This document shows positions 34,510 to 43,688 of a stretch of DNA of 64,000 nt, one piece after another (within the stretch, counting starts at the first letter, position 1; each line of letters starts with the position of its first letter). A program made the translations under genes and the position numbers. Under the pieces are notes generated by a model, which made no database searches, was not told the origin of the DNA, and saw only the letters and a program-made list of their open reading frames with translations. Origin of the DNA: Bog-159 sp963785255 (GTDB lineage: Bacteria > Acidobacteriota > Terriglobia > Bryobacterales > Bryobacteraceae); assembly GCA_963785255.1 (NCBI GenBank), contig CAWAUR010000014.1:558001-622000 (forward strand), given 5' to 3'.

Positions 34510-34829
34510 TAAGTCTGCCAAGCCGTCTGCGAGGCGGCCGCAGGCTACGATCGTGGCTCGGAAGCCGTTGCTGAGCCGCGCGCGTAAGCAAGCGGTCAGG
34601 TTCCGGAATCGTACGCCTACTGCCAGTTGGTACTAGTCTGCCCACCCAACTTTTCTCCTACTCCAAAAGGGAAATAGCCGCCACTCTCGATTTACATATT
34701 GAACCCGCGAATTCGAGAGACCTGGGCGGCGCGACATAGGTCCGCCCCACCAGCCTCTCCCATCGGCGGAAGGAGATGCTGTCATGTCTGTGGTTGTAAG
34801 TTCCCGTGCGTCCAGAAGCGGAGGTTGGT
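34510..34829. other. Intergenic region with partial repeats, hairpin and possible leader peptide
   Basis: About 320 bases between the VWA gene and the sigma factor. It holds a partial type B unit (gcgaggcggccgcaggct), a variant type A unit near 34569-34600, and a CTCTCGA ... TCGAGAG stem at 34684-34719. A short frame described separately lies at its end. Confidence 0.5.
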
Positions 34830-34840
34830 ATGAACTTTGA
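34784..34840 (+). CDS. Possible 18-residue leader peptide overlapping the sigma factor start
   Basis: A strong ribosome site (ggaaggagatgctgtc) is followed by ATG at 34784 and a frame ending in TGA at 34840, eleven bases into the sigma factor gene. The peptide is MSVVVSSRASRSGGWYEL. It could couple translation of the sigma factor to ribosome movement through the leader. The downstream gene also has its own site (gcggagg), so the peptide is not required for its start. Confidence 0.35.
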   Translation: MSVVVSSRASRSGGWYEL

Positions 34841-35474
34841 TGCCGGCTTCCTAACCCGATTGCAACAACGCGATCCCGAGGCTTGCACATTCCTGGTCTC
34901 TTCGCTCACGCCGGCGCTGGAGGCGCGCCTACGTTGCAAACTGCGGGACTACGGCGCCATCGAAGATATCCGCAATGAAACCTTCTATCGCGTGTTCTGC
35001 CTGGTGGATGGCGGTCGCATCCGGACGCCGGAGCAACTCGGCTCTTTCGTGCGCGGCGTTTGCGACCGCGTGGCACAGGAATCCCGCCGCAAGAGGCATG
35101 CTACCGAGTTCTTGCATGACACCGTCTTCGAACCGCGGGATTGCCGGCCGCATCTCGATCAGGTCCTGATAGACCAAGAGCGCAGCGACCTGGTCTGGCG
35201 CGAAGTCATGAAGCTTTCCGAGGAGGACCGCCGTCTGATCGTGGAAATGCACTGCGAAGAGCGCGACCGCTGCGAGATGGCGCGTACCCTGGGGCTCACC
35301 ACCAGTGGTTTGAACGTGCGCCTGTGCCGCGCCATGAAGCGGCTGCGCGCGCGTGTGCTGCCGCTCGCGCCGCCGGCCAGAAACGGACGCAAGCCCTGCC
35401 GCCGTGCTCCTACCCGCCTGCGAGTTGCCCGGCGGACCGCCGCTCCCGGCAGGTGGGCTACCATGGCAGCATGA
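34830..35474 (+). CDS. RNA polymerase sigma factor, ECF-like
   Basis: A 214-residue protein with sigma region 2 (AIEDIRNETFYRVFCLV near residues 45-60) and region 4 (WREVMKLSEEDRRLIVEMHC, EMARTLGLTTSGLNVRLCRA near 130-165), ending in an Arg-rich tail. ATG 34830 is preceded by gcggagg. No anti-sigma gene is adjacent; the next gene is a glycosyltransferase 24 bp on. Possible targets of control cannot be read from the sequence. The Cys-rich region 4 (CEERDRCEM) is unusual and may respond to redox or metals, but this is speculative. Confidence 0.85.
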   Translation: MNFDAGFLTRLQQRDPEACTFLVSSLTPALEARLRCKLRDYGAIEDIRNETFYRVFCLVDGGRIRTPEQLGSFVRGVCDRVAQESRRKRHATEFLHDTVFEPRDCRPHLDQVLIDQERSDLVWREVMKLSEEDRRLIVEMHCEERDRCEMARTLGLTTSGLNVRLCRAMKRLRARVLPLAPPARNGRKPCRRAPTRLRVARRTAAPGRWATMAA

Positions 35475-35498
35475 TCGTTCGCGTAACCAAGGCTGTCC

Positions 35499-36530
35499 GT
35501 GGACGGTGAAGCGCCGCCCGCCATCTCGGTGGCCGTGGTCAACTGGAACCGGCGAGAGTATCTGCGGGCCTGCCTCGCGTCGCTGGCGGCGCAGCGCGGC
35601 GTCCGCTTCGAAGTGATCGTGGTGGATAATAGATCGAGCGATGGCTCGGCCGAGATGGCCCGCACGGAGTTCGGCGCGCGCGTCATCGCCAACGCGGAGA
35701 ATCGGGGATTCTGCGCCGCCAATAACCAGGCGTTCGCCGCCGCCCGTGGAGAATTCATCGCCCTGCTGAATAACGACGCGGAGGCCGCGCCGGATTTCCT
35801 TGCCAACTTGCAGCGCGCTTTCGACGAAGCGCCGGACATCGGCATGGCCGCCGCGAAAGTGCTGGTCTGGGACGATCCTCGCCGCATCGACAAGGTGGGA
35901 CATCTGATTTACCCCGACGGCCAGAATCGCGGCCGCGGCACCGGAGAAGTCGACGAAGGCCAGTACGATCGCGTGGAAGACTGCCTATGGCCGGACGGCT
36001 GCGCGGCCATGTATCGCAAGAGCATGCTGGATGCGATCGGCGGATTCGACGAAGACTTCTTCATGTTCGCGGATGACGCGGAACTCGGCTTGCGCGCGCG
36101 CATAGCCGGCTGGCGGTGCCTGTACATGCCGGGCGCGGTGGTGCGCCACCATCGCGGCGCGAGCCTCGATCCTGGTTCCACGCAGCGTATCTTTCTCATC
36201 GAACGTAACCGGGTGCTGCTGGCCGCCAAGTTGTTTCCGTGGAGTTTATTGCTGCTGAATCCGTTCTTCTTCGCTCTGCGCCTGGCGGGCGCCTTGGCGG
36301 CGGCGGCGCGCGGGAAAGGCGAGATGGCGCGCTTTCCCGGTGTCGCCGGCAAGATCCGGCTGGCATTCGCCGTACTGCGCGCCGACCTGGCGGCCTTGCA
36401 ACTGCTGCCGCGCATGCTTCGCAAGCGCCGCGAAGTGCGCCGCATCGCCAAACTGACACCCGCGCAGATTCGCCGCCAGATTCTGGATAACCGCATTCCC
36501 GTGCGGGCGCTGGTGGAGAAAGCCAACTAG
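35499..36530 (+). CDS. Glycosyltransferase family 2
   Basis: A 343-residue protein of the rhamnosyltransferase-like type. The GT-A fold motifs are SVAVVNWNRREYLRAC, FEVIVVDNRSSDGS, NRGFCAANNQAF, LLNNDAEAAPDFL (metal-binding DxD-like DAE) and FDEDFFMFADDAELGLRARI. A hydrophobic segment near residues 245-265 suggests membrane association. It starts at GTG 35499, 24 bases after the sigma factor stop. Likely acts on an envelope polysaccharide or glycolipid; the sugar is not known. Confidence 0.9.
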   Translation: MDGEAPPAISVAVVNWNRREYLRACLASLAAQRGVRFEVIVVDNRSSDGSAEMARTEFGARVIANAENRGFCAANNQAFAAARGEFIALLNNDAEAAPDFLANLQRAFDEAPDIGMAAAKVLVWDDPRRIDKVGHLIYPDGQNRGRGTGEVDEGQYDRVEDCLWPDGCAAMYRKSMLDAIGGFDEDFFMFADDAELGLRARIAGWRCLYMPGAVVRHHRGASLDPGSTQRIFLIERNRVLLAAKLFPWSLLLLNPFFFALRLAGALAAAARGKGEMARFPGVAGKIRLAFAVLRADLAALQLLPRMLRKRREVRRIAKLTPAQIRRQILDNRIPVRALVEKAN

Positions 36531-36603
36531 CGCGGGGCACGCGCGCGGACCCACTCTAATCCTGGCGGCGAACTGATTTCCAACTCGCACGCGGGCACGG
36601 CGT

Positions 36604-37149
36604 CTATCGGTCCGGCCAGCAGGCGTCGACCCACATCTGCAAAGTTGTGTCGTGCCAAGTCGGCGTCGGTCCGGTCAGGTATGGCCGCATCTCACTGCGG
36701 TAGCGCTCAATCAGCGTTTGCCGCTGTAGGAAACCTGCCCGGGAAAGGTACATCACATCCTGTAAGTCGCGGTCGTTACTACGCTCCAACTTTGTCAATG
36801 CCAGGTCATGCGCTTCGAGCGCCCAGAGCTTCAGCCGATTCCAAAGTGGGAAAACCCGAAACAACCGCGTCTCATAGCTGTCGGGAAAGTTGGCGATCCC
36901 GATACGTTCGAGGTAAACGCGGTGCTTTCGGTGGAGTGCGGATGCTTTGCCCGCCAGGGCCTCGAGCGCACTCGTCGCCTGTAGCGGTATCACGTTCAGA
37001 ATGTCCAAATCCGCCGTCTCTCTCGCGAAGCCGTAGCACTGGCTCACAACAAATCCGCCCATGCGATGCAGATCCGCGCCCTCGCTCAACTGCGCATTCA
37101 GGTCCGACAGGAAGGCGAACCACGGCTCGGTGGGACGCTCATTCGGCAT
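36604..37149 (-). CDS. DUF6036-like nucleotidyltransferase, putative toxin
   Basis: A 181-residue protein with a nucleotidyltransferase start: MGGFVVSQCYGFARETADLDIL near residues 30-50 (GG...R.T.D.D), and a C-terminal segment LALTKLERSNDRDLQDVMYL typical of AbiEii/DUF6036-type proteins. These fold like DNA polymerase-beta nucleotidyltransferases; toxins of this class modify tRNA or other targets by nucleotide transfer. Its start overlaps by 11 bp the end of an upstream HTH gene, the usual arrangement of a toxin-antitoxin pair. The toxin role is inferred. No identifiable signal peptide is present. Confidence 0.75.
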   Translation of the reverse strand: MPNERPTEPWFAFLSDLNAQLSEGADLHRMGGFVVSQCYGFARETADLDILNVIPLQATSALEALAGKASALHRKHRVYLERIGIANFPDSYETRLFRVFPLWNRLKLWALEAHDLALTKLERSNDRDLQDVMYLSRAGFLQRQTLIERYRSEMRPYLTGPTPTWHDTTLQMWVDACWPDR

Positions 37150-37774
37150 GGGGCAGATCCCCAGCGCGCAGCCGCGTCACCACATTCCAGTGCGCCGCTT
37201 CCGGCGAACGGTTGCGGCGCATCCACACCCGCGTGGCCTCCGGCATAGAATCCCAGCAGAAAGTCGCCTCCGCCAACAGGCGCGCCGCCTCCAGTTCGGA
37301 CTTCGCCCGCGCCATCGGCCGGTTCTGCTCGCCCGCCAAGTCCAGCAGGAGGCCAAGACGATTCTGAAAGTCGTGCAGTTTCGACTGGCGCACCAACCAT
37401 TCCCAGTCCACCTGGTCGAAGTATTGCCGCGTGACCCACGGAAGGGCCTCGCACACGCGGGCATCCAGGTCCGGCTGCCTCAAGGCACGCAAAAGCAGGG
37501 TCGCCGGGGCCTCGCGATGGCGGGGTGCCCGCAAGTGCCGGAAGCCGGGGTAACCCAGCGCGCCCAATTGCCGCCGGAACGACTCTTCTGTTTCCAAAGT
37601 ATCCGGTGCCCGCGAGTCTCCCAGTGCCCGCAACCGGCTCCGGAGATCCCTGGTCAGTGGCCGGCTGCCATTTTCCAACAAGGATAGATATGTCTGCGAC
37701 ACGCCGAGCATCCCGGCCGCTTCCGCCTGAGTGAAGCCATGCTTGGTGCGCCAGCCGTGAAGATCGACCGCCAT
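37139..37774 (-). CDS. XRE-family HTH regulator, putative antitoxin
   Basis: A 211-residue protein with an N-terminal helix-turn-helix (FTQAEAAGMLGVSQTYLSLL, residues about 14-33) and a longer, unknown C-terminal domain (about 60-211). The upstream DNA has a perfect TGTAATATTACA palindrome 19 bases before the ATG. It overlaps the nucleotidyltransferase gene by 11 bp. The arrangement fits an autoregulated toxin-antitoxin operon. It lies 64 bp downstream of the tolC-like gene on the same strand and could also be read from that operon. Confidence 0.75.
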   Translation of the reverse strand: MAVDLHGWRTKHGFTQAEAAGMLGVSQTYLSLLENGSRPLTRDLRSRLRALGDSRAPDTLETEESFRRQLGALGYPGFRHLRAPRHREAPATLLLRALRQPDLDARVCEALPWVTRQYFDQVDWEWLVRQSKLHDFQNRLGLLLDLAGEQNRPMARAKSELEAARLLAEATFCWDSMPEATRVWMRRNRSPEAAHWNVVTRLRAGDLPHAE

Positions 37775-37792
37775 GCCTCTCCCATCGTAGCA

Positions 37793-37804
37793 TGTAATAT
37801 TACA
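37793..37804. promoter_or_regulatory. Palindromic operator candidate TGTAATATTACA
   Basis: A perfect 12-base AT-rich palindrome in a GC-rich setting, 19 bases upstream of the HTH gene start and near a TACGAT -10-like element on the same strand. It is a natural target for autoregulation by the HTH protein. Confidence 0.6.
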
Positions 37805-37837
37805 AGGAGAAGCCCGAAGATCCGGTCGCGTTGTCGC

Positions 37838-39106
37838 CTACTGAGTTACTTCTTTCCCCACCGCCTCGTTCAGTTGGCTGGCGGCGCTCAAATATGATCC
37901 GACCAGGTTGATATAAGCCACCTGTGTGGCGCGATAATCGCGCTGCGCATCCAGATAGTCCAGCAGCGCCGCCTGGCCGTGCTGGTAGGCAAACGACATG
38001 GAATCCCGGACGCGCAAAGCCGTGTCCAGATAACCGTCCGCGCCCTTATAGGGCAGCAGCAGATTCACCGAGCTCACCATGGTGAAATAAGCTGAATCGA
38101 CATCGCTGAAAACCTGCGCCTCGGCGGCGTCGCGTTGCCGCTGCGCATGCCGGATATCGATTTCCGTGCGCTGCTTCTCGCCCTGGTTTTTGTCGAAAAT
38201 TCGCAGCGGAATATTTACGCTCGCTCCCACGTAAATCGTGATGGGCGGGTTGCGGCCAAAGTCCACGCCAAACGTCGGATCGGTCGATCCGTTGGCGACC
38301 GCCAGTTTGTGATCGACCTGGGCCTTTGAAACCGCCTGCACGGCGGCCTTCAGGTCTGGCCGCGCTTCGAGAGCCGCCGTATGGAACTCGTCGAGCGGCA
38401 TGACGCGTTCCTGAAACTCGAACGGCCCGGCCACGTCGAATTTGTCCACGGGAGTGCGTTCGTTCAACAGCATCAGCAGCGTGATTTTCGCGGTGCGCGC
38501 GTTCACCAGCGCCGTCTGGTAATCGGATTCATACTGCGCGCGCTGCAGCACCAGCCTGTCGAGATCCACGCGCGCGATATCGCCGGCTTTGAATCGCACG
38601 CGGTTGATGGATAGCTCTTTGCCGAAGTAATCGAGATTCTCTTTGGCGTTCGCCAGCAGGGCTTTGGCTTGTAAGGTTCCCACAAAAGCGGTCCGCAGAC
38701 TGAAGAGCAGCGTGCGCTCCAGATCTAATTGCTGGGATTCCGCGATGGCGGTCGCGCCCTGCGCGCTTTCGAGGCGCAGTTCGCGCTTGTGCTGCCGCTC
38801 GTGCAGGTAGTCGAACGCCAGCAGCGGGAATAGATAGCCGAACGGACGATAGGGAGCGGCGGGAGCCGGAAAGGGCTGAATCTGGTCGATGCCGGCGGTC
38901 ATGTCCGGGTTCGGGCGTAGAAACGCGGTGATTTCGTCCGCTTTGGATTCCTGGATATTCAGTTGCCCCGCGCGCAGGTTGGGATTGTCAGCCTCGAACT
39001 TGTCTTTCACCTGCTGCCACGTCAAGGTGACCTGCGCGTTGGTCTGTGCCCACGCGAGGCTGCTCACTACGAGCGCGATGGGTAATATCGAATACGGTCG
39101 CTGCAT
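37838..39106 (-). CDS. TolC-family outer-membrane efflux protein
   Basis: Outer-membrane channel of the tripartite efflux system encoded just upstream. The 422-residue protein has a signal peptide (YSILPIALVVSSLAWAQ) and two TolC-type repeats with long helices (KALLANAKENLDYFGKELSI, YQTALVNARTAKITLLMLLN, RDYRATQVAYINLVGSYLSA). The start at 39106 was chosen because the frame upstream is a type B repeat. It is the last gene of the metal efflux operon. Between it and the RND gene is a type B inverted pair, which may weaken read-through. Confidence 0.9.
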   Translation of the reverse strand: MQRPYSILPIALVVSSLAWAQTNAQVTLTWQQVKDKFEADNPNLRAGQLNIQESKADEITAFLRPNPDMTAGIDQIQPFPAPAAPYRPFGYLFPLLAFDYLHERQHKRELRLESAQGATAIAESQQLDLERTLLFSLRTAFVGTLQAKALLANAKENLDYFGKELSINRVRFKAGDIARVDLDRLVLQRAQYESDYQTALVNARTAKITLLMLLNERTPVDKFDVAGPFEFQERVMPLDEFHTAALEARPDLKAAVQAVSKAQVDHKLAVANGSTDPTFGVDFGRNPPITIYVGASVNIPLRIFDKNQGEKQRTEIDIRHAQRQRDAAEAQVFSDVDSAYFTMVSSVNLLLPYKGADGYLDTALRVRDSMSFAYQHGQAALLDYLDAQRDYRATQVAYINLVGSYLSAASQLNEAVGKEVTQ

Positions 39107-39177
39107 CCTTGCTCCTTGCGAAGTCGGCTCCCTGTCGTCATGGCCCCGCGGACCACCAATCGTGATGAAAGCGCGTG

Positions 39178-39290
39178 TTGTGGGGCAGCCACTCTGGCTG
39201 CGGCGGCCTCTCAGGCCGCCTGGCGCCATCTCCTCGAATGGCGGCAGGCGGGCTACGAGCCCGCCGCAGGCAGGGTGCCTGCCCCACATA
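39178..39290. repeat. Type B repeat, inverted pair
   Basis: gtggggcagccactctggct ... gcaggcagggtgcctgcccc, with the central sequence gcggcctctcaggccgcc, between the RND pump gene and the tolC-like gene of the same operon. Confidence 0.7.
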
Positions 39291-42200
39291 TCAAACCTGC
39301 AAAACATCGCCCTCCCGCGCCGCTAGCGCGTAGAGCACGGGCGAAAGAAAAATCGACAGAAACAGACGCGACGCCAGGCCCGCCACGATCACGATGGCGA
39401 AGGGCTTCTGCGAGTCGCTGCCGATGCCGGTCGACATGGCCGCCGGCAGCAGCCCGAAACAGGCCACCAGCGCCGTCATCATGATGGGGCGCAGGCGCAG
39501 CAGCGAAGCTTCCAGCGTGGCCGCCGGGATGTCCCTTCCTTCCAGGCGCAGCTTATTGATGAACGAATATAGAATCACGCTGGTCTGCACCGCGACGCCC
39601 ATCAGGGCCACGAAGCCCAACATCGACGAAACGCTGAAGTTGGTATGCGTGATGGCCAGCGCCAGCAATCCGCCGACCGGCTCCGTTACCAGCACGCTGA
39701 AAAAAATGATCAGCGGGAATTTCAGGTTTCCGTACAGCGCGAACAGGATCAGCAGAATCAAGACGACGGTCAGCGGCAGAATGATCTTCATTTGCTCCTG
39801 CGACGCCAGATATTCCTTATATTCGCCGCCCCAGTCGAACCGGTATCCGATGGGGAGCTGCACGGCGGCCGCCACCTTTTGGCGGGCCTCGCCTACGGCG
39901 CCGGCCAGGTCGCGGCCTTCCACACTGAATTGCACGCCGATGAACCGCGAATTGTTCTCCCGGTAGATGAACGATGCGCCGCTTTCCACCTGGATATCGC
40001 AGAACTGGCTAAGCGGCAGATATTGGCCATCGGGCGTGGCGATCAACAGGCTCTTAATGGCGTTCTGATCGCTGCGGTATTGCTCCTGCATGCGCACCAC
40101 CAGGTCGAACTGGCGCTCGCCCTGAATCACCTCGGTAGCCGCCGTGCCGCCCATGGCAGTTTCCACCAGGGTGTTCACGTCGCTCACGTTCAGGCCGTAA
40201 CGCGCCAGTTTATCGCGGTCCGGCTTGATCACCAGGCTGGGCTGGCCGAGTTCCCGCACCACTGTGATTTCGGTAATGCCGGGCACCTTGGCGATACTGT
40301 TCTTCACCTGCACCGCCTTATCTTCCAAGGTGGCCAGGTCCGGACCGAAGATCTTCACCGCCAGCGCGCTCTTCAATCCGGTCTCGGCTTCGTCGACGGC
40401 ATCTTCGGCCGGCTGCGTGTAATTGAAAATGACGCCGGGAAACGCCGCCAGCTTCCCTTGGATGGCTTTCGTCAATTCGGCTTTGGTGCGGGTGCCGCCG
40501 CTCCATGCGCGGTCGTTGTAAGGCTTCAGGCCCACGTAGAATTCGTTGTTGAAGAAGCCCGTGGAATCCGTGCCATCGTCGGGCCGCCCGAGTTCGTTGG
40601 CGACGGTGGTGACTTGCGGGAAGCTCAGCAGGATATCTCTGATCTGCGGCGATAGCCTGGAAGCCTCTTCGAACGAAATGGTGTATGGCGTAGTGGCGCG
40701 CACCCACAGCGCGCCTTCGTCCAGATGCGGCATGAACTCGCCGCCGATGGAGGGAATCAGCAGCAACGACGCGCAGAAGATCGCCAGGATTACCGCAACC
40801 GTGATCAGGCGGTTGCGCAGGCACCACCCCAGCATCCGGCCATACAGGCCGCGAATCGCTTCGTAAACCCGCGCCCGCGGCTCGCGCACGTGCTTCCGCA
40901 GGAAATAGGAACACAATACCGGCAGCAGAGTCAGGGCGCACAGCAGCGCTCCCAGCAGGGCGAACGACATGGTATCCGCCATGGGTTGGAACAGCCGGCC
41001 CGACGGCCCCGAGAGCACATAGATCGGCAAATAGCCGGCGATGATGACGGCGATGGCATAAAAGATGGGGCGCTCTACATCGTGCGCCGCCGCCCGGATT
41101 ACCTCGATGAAGTAGATGTGCTGCGGCCCCGCTCCCCTGCCGGCGTCTTCCTGATGCCGCGCCGCCAATTCGCGGAAGATGTTCTCCACCATCACCACCG
41201 ATCCGTCCACGATGATGCCGAAATCGATGGCCCCGATAGACAGCAAGTTCGCCGGAATATGGCGCCAGTCCAAACAGATGAACGAAAACAAAAGGGAGAA
41301 TGGAATGGTTACCGCTACAATCAGCGCCGTCCGCACGCTGAAAAGAAACAGGCCCAGAATCACCAGCACCAGCAGCATTCCACGCAGCAGGTTGGCTTCG
41401 ACTGTCTTGGTGGTCTCTTCGATCAGCGCCTGGCGGTCGTAGTACGGAACCACTTTTACATCCGGCGGCAAGACGTGTTCATTCAGATTTTTGGTCATCG
41501 CCTCCACCCGCCGCAGAATCACCTGCGCCTGTTCGCCCACCCGCATCAGGATGACGCCTTCCACCGCTTCATCCTGGCGCATGTATCCGAACTGGCCGAG
41601 GCGCGGCGCGTGGCCGATCTCCACCTTGGCGATATCCTTCACGTAAACCGGAGTGCCGTTCTTCTCCTCGAGCACAATCTTCCCGATGTCCGCCGTATCG
41701 CGCACCAGCCCCAAGCCGCGGATGTAATAGAATTGGCCGCCTTGGGAGTAAAATCCGCCGCCGGCGTTGGAGTTGTTGTCACTGAGCTGCTGCGTCACTT
41801 GGGGAACCGTCACGCCGTAAGCGAATAGTTTGGCTGGGTCAAGCAGCACCTGATACTGCATGGTGGTGCCGCCGAAGCCGGAATCGTCCGCCACGCCCTG
41901 GATGGAACGGTAGTGCCGCTCCAGCACCCAATCCTCAATCACCTTCAAATCTTGCGGCGAACGGTCCGGACTCTGCAAAACGTAGCGGTAGATCAGTCCA
42001 CTGGGGCTGAATAACGGCGAGATGGCGGGCTGCAGACCATCGGGCATGTTGGCGTTGGCCATGCGCTCAAAGGCCTGCTCGCGGACGAAATACGGATCGG
42101 CGCCGTATTCGAAATTCATCTCGATGGCCGAAAGTCCATATAGCGAAATCGAGCGCAGCGCTTCCAGGCGCGGAATGCCGTTCATCTCGATTTCAATCGG

Positions 42201-42401
42201 AATGCTGACCAGCCGCTCCACTTCTTCGGCGGCGTGCCCGGGCCACTGCGTGATGATTTCGACGTGCGGCGGCGATAGGTCCGGATAGGCGTCAATCGGC
42301 AGGTTGCGGAAAGAAAGGGCGCCCCAGACCATCAAGGCGACCGAAGCGATCACGATCAGGAATCGCTGCTGAAGGGCGAAGGAAACTAATCTCTGGATCA
42401 T
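39291..42401 (-). CDS. Heavy-metal RND efflux pump, CzcA/CusA type
   Basis: Proton-driven inner-membrane pump that exports metal ions or other cations through the tripartite complex. The 1036-residue protein has the RND features: one N-terminal helix, a large periplasmic loop, helices around GAIDFGIIVDGSVVMVENIF (the conserved Asp pair of the proton relay near residue 400), and the matching second half with ALMGVAVQTSVILYSFIN. The HME-RND subgroup is clear but the metal is not. The start at 42401 follows gaggg and overlaps the adaptor gene end. It is the third gene of the efflux operon. Confidence 0.94.
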   Translation of the reverse strand: MIQRLVSFALQQRFLIVIASVALMVWGALSFRNLPIDAYPDLSPPHVEIITQWPGHAAEEVERLVSIPIEIEMNGIPRLEALRSISLYGLSAIEMNFEYGADPYFVREQAFERMANANMPDGLQPAISPLFSPSGLIYRYVLQSPDRSPQDLKVIEDWVLERHYRSIQGVADDSGFGGTTMQYQVLLDPAKLFAYGVTVPQVTQQLSDNNSNAGGGFYSQGGQFYYIRGLGLVRDTADIGKIVLEEKNGTPVYVKDIAKVEIGHAPRLGQFGYMRQDEAVEGVILMRVGEQAQVILRRVEAMTKNLNEHVLPPDVKVVPYYDRQALIEETTKTVEANLLRGMLLVLVILGLFLFSVRTALIVAVTIPFSLLFSFICLDWRHIPANLLSIGAIDFGIIVDGSVVMVENIFRELAARHQEDAGRGAGPQHIYFIEVIRAAAHDVERPIFYAIAVIIAGYLPIYVLSGPSGRLFQPMADTMSFALLGALLCALTLLPVLCSYFLRKHVREPRARVYEAIRGLYGRMLGWCLRNRLITVAVILAIFCASLLLIPSIGGEFMPHLDEGALWVRATTPYTISFEEASRLSPQIRDILLSFPQVTTVANELGRPDDGTDSTGFFNNEFYVGLKPYNDRAWSGGTRTKAELTKAIQGKLAAFPGVIFNYTQPAEDAVDEAETGLKSALAVKIFGPDLATLEDKAVQVKNSIAKVPGITEITVVRELGQPSLVIKPDRDKLARYGLNVSDVNTLVETAMGGTAATEVIQGERQFDLVVRMQEQYRSDQNAIKSLLIATPDGQYLPLSQFCDIQVESGASFIYRENNSRFIGVQFSVEGRDLAGAVGEARQKVAAAVQLPIGYRFDWGGEYKEYLASQEQMKIILPLTVVLILLILFALYGNLKFPLIIFFSVLVTEPVGGLLALAITHTNFSVSSMLGFVALMGVAVQTSVILYSFINKLRLEGRDIPAATLEASLLRLRPIMMTALVACFGLLPAAMSTGIGSDSQKPFAIVIVAGLASRLFLSIFLSPVLYALAAREGDVLQV

Positions 42402-42414
42402 TCCGTTTTCGCCC

Positions 42415-43605
42415 TCATTGAATCGCATTGGCGAACTGCAGGAAGATGCTGCCGTCGGCCACCACGCTGTCGCCCTCGCGCAAACCGCTGTCGATTTCCA
42501 CCATTCCGTTTTGCTGCGAGCCGATGGAGACCGAACGCTGCGCGAACTTTCCGGGCGCGGCCACCACGTACACGATGGGCTCGTTCTTGTCGTCGCGCAG
42601 CACCGCCGCCACCGGCACGATAAGGATATTGGCGCGCCGGCTGGTATGGATCACGGCGTCCACGAACATGTCTTTCTTCAGCAGGCCGCCGGGATTGCTG
42701 GTGACCACCCGCACCGGTGTGGTACGGGTATTCGGATCCACGAACGACCCGATATAGGAAACCGAGCCGCGGAAGGTCCGGTTAAAGGATGGATTGTTCT
42801 CCTCCACCGGGTCCCCATTCCTGACGGACGGCAGGTCGCGGTCGAATATATGGCCCTGCACCCACACGGTAGAGGTGTCGCTGATCTGGAAACAAACCGT
42901 CTGTCCGGCTTCGATCAGCATGCCGGGCGAAATGAGTTTCTGCACGATCACGCCGGAAATCGGCGAGCGCACGGCCAGTTCGGTGCTGATGGCCGTGCCC
43001 TGCTTCTCGGCTTGATCGATCTCCTTCCCGGTAATGCCGAAAATGCGCAGCGGCTGTAAGCTGTTCTGCACGTCGGTGGTGGCGTCGTTGTAGTCGGCCA
43101 TACTGCTTTCGTAATCTTTCTGTGCCACTACGCCGTGATCCAGCATCTCTTTCATACGGTCGGCGATGCGTTTGTTGAACTCCTCGCGATTGCGAGCCTT
43201 GCGATAGACAGCGATAGCGTTGGCCACATCGGGACTCGAGACGTAGAGCAGTGGTTCGTCCTTTTTGACCGGCGTTCCCACGTCCACCAGAATTCTGGTG
43301 ATGGGGCCGTTCACTTGGGTGATGGCCTGCGTGGTGTGGTCCTGGTCCCAATCGACGGTGCCGGTGGTATGGACCGCCACTCCCCAGGAAGTCCGGGCGG
43401 CTTGGATGATCTTCAAATGGGCCAATTGATCCTGCGGCACGGTGAAGAAACCTGGCTGCGCGCCGGCTTCCTGCGCGCGATTGCTTTCCGCCTTCTTGGA
43501 TGCGCAAGCCAGTTGGGATAACACCAGCGCCACTAAGAGCGCCGTGTGGGCATATGCGGCCAATGACCGGAGCCGCATGCCGATGCTCGACGATACCGTC
43601 CGCAT
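42415..43605 (-). CDS. Efflux RND periplasmic adaptor subunit, CusB/CzcB-like
   Basis: Membrane-fusion protein joining pump and outer-membrane channel. The 396-residue protein has a signal segment ending in LSQLACASKK, possibly a lipoprotein Cys, then the HlyD fold: lipoyl/barrel-sandwich parts (TGTVDWDQDHTTQAI, VNGPITRILVDVGTPVKKDE, SPISGVIVQKLISPGM), a helical hairpin (EEFNKRIADRMKEMLDHG) and a beta-barrel end (VPVAAVLRDDKNEPIVYVV). ATG 43605 is preceded by gaggagaag; the longer frame to 43923 would overlap an upstream small gene. No metal-binding Met-rich N-terminal segment is obvious. Confidence 0.92.
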   Translation of the reverse strand: MRTVSSSIGMRLRSLAAYAHTALLVALVLSQLACASKKAESNRAQEAGAQPGFFTVPQDQLAHLKIIQAARTSWGVAVHTTGTVDWDQDHTTQAITQVNGPITRILVDVGTPVKKDEPLLYVSSPDVANAIAVYRKARNREEFNKRIADRMKEMLDHGVVAQKDYESSMADYNDATTDVQNSLQPLRIFGITGKEIDQAEKQGTAISTELAVRSPISGVIVQKLISPGMLIEAGQTVCFQISDTSTVWVQGHIFDRDLPSVRNGDPVEENNPSFNRTFRGSVSYIGSFVDPNTRTTPVRVVTSNPGGLLKKDMFVDAVIHTSRRANILIVPVAAVLRDDKNEPIVYVVAAPGKFAQRSVSIGSQQNGMVEIDSGLREGDSVVADGSIFLQFANAIQ

Positions 43606-43688
43606 GGCGAACACTTCTCCTCTTCTTTCCCAATAAACAGACCCCCAGGCGTCGACTGCCGTAGGATCATCGGATGGCAGCGGAGAAA

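Noticed and set aside
33259..34521. 420-codon frame antisense to the VWA gene
   Set aside because: Shadow frame; His/Arg-rich and without domain signal.
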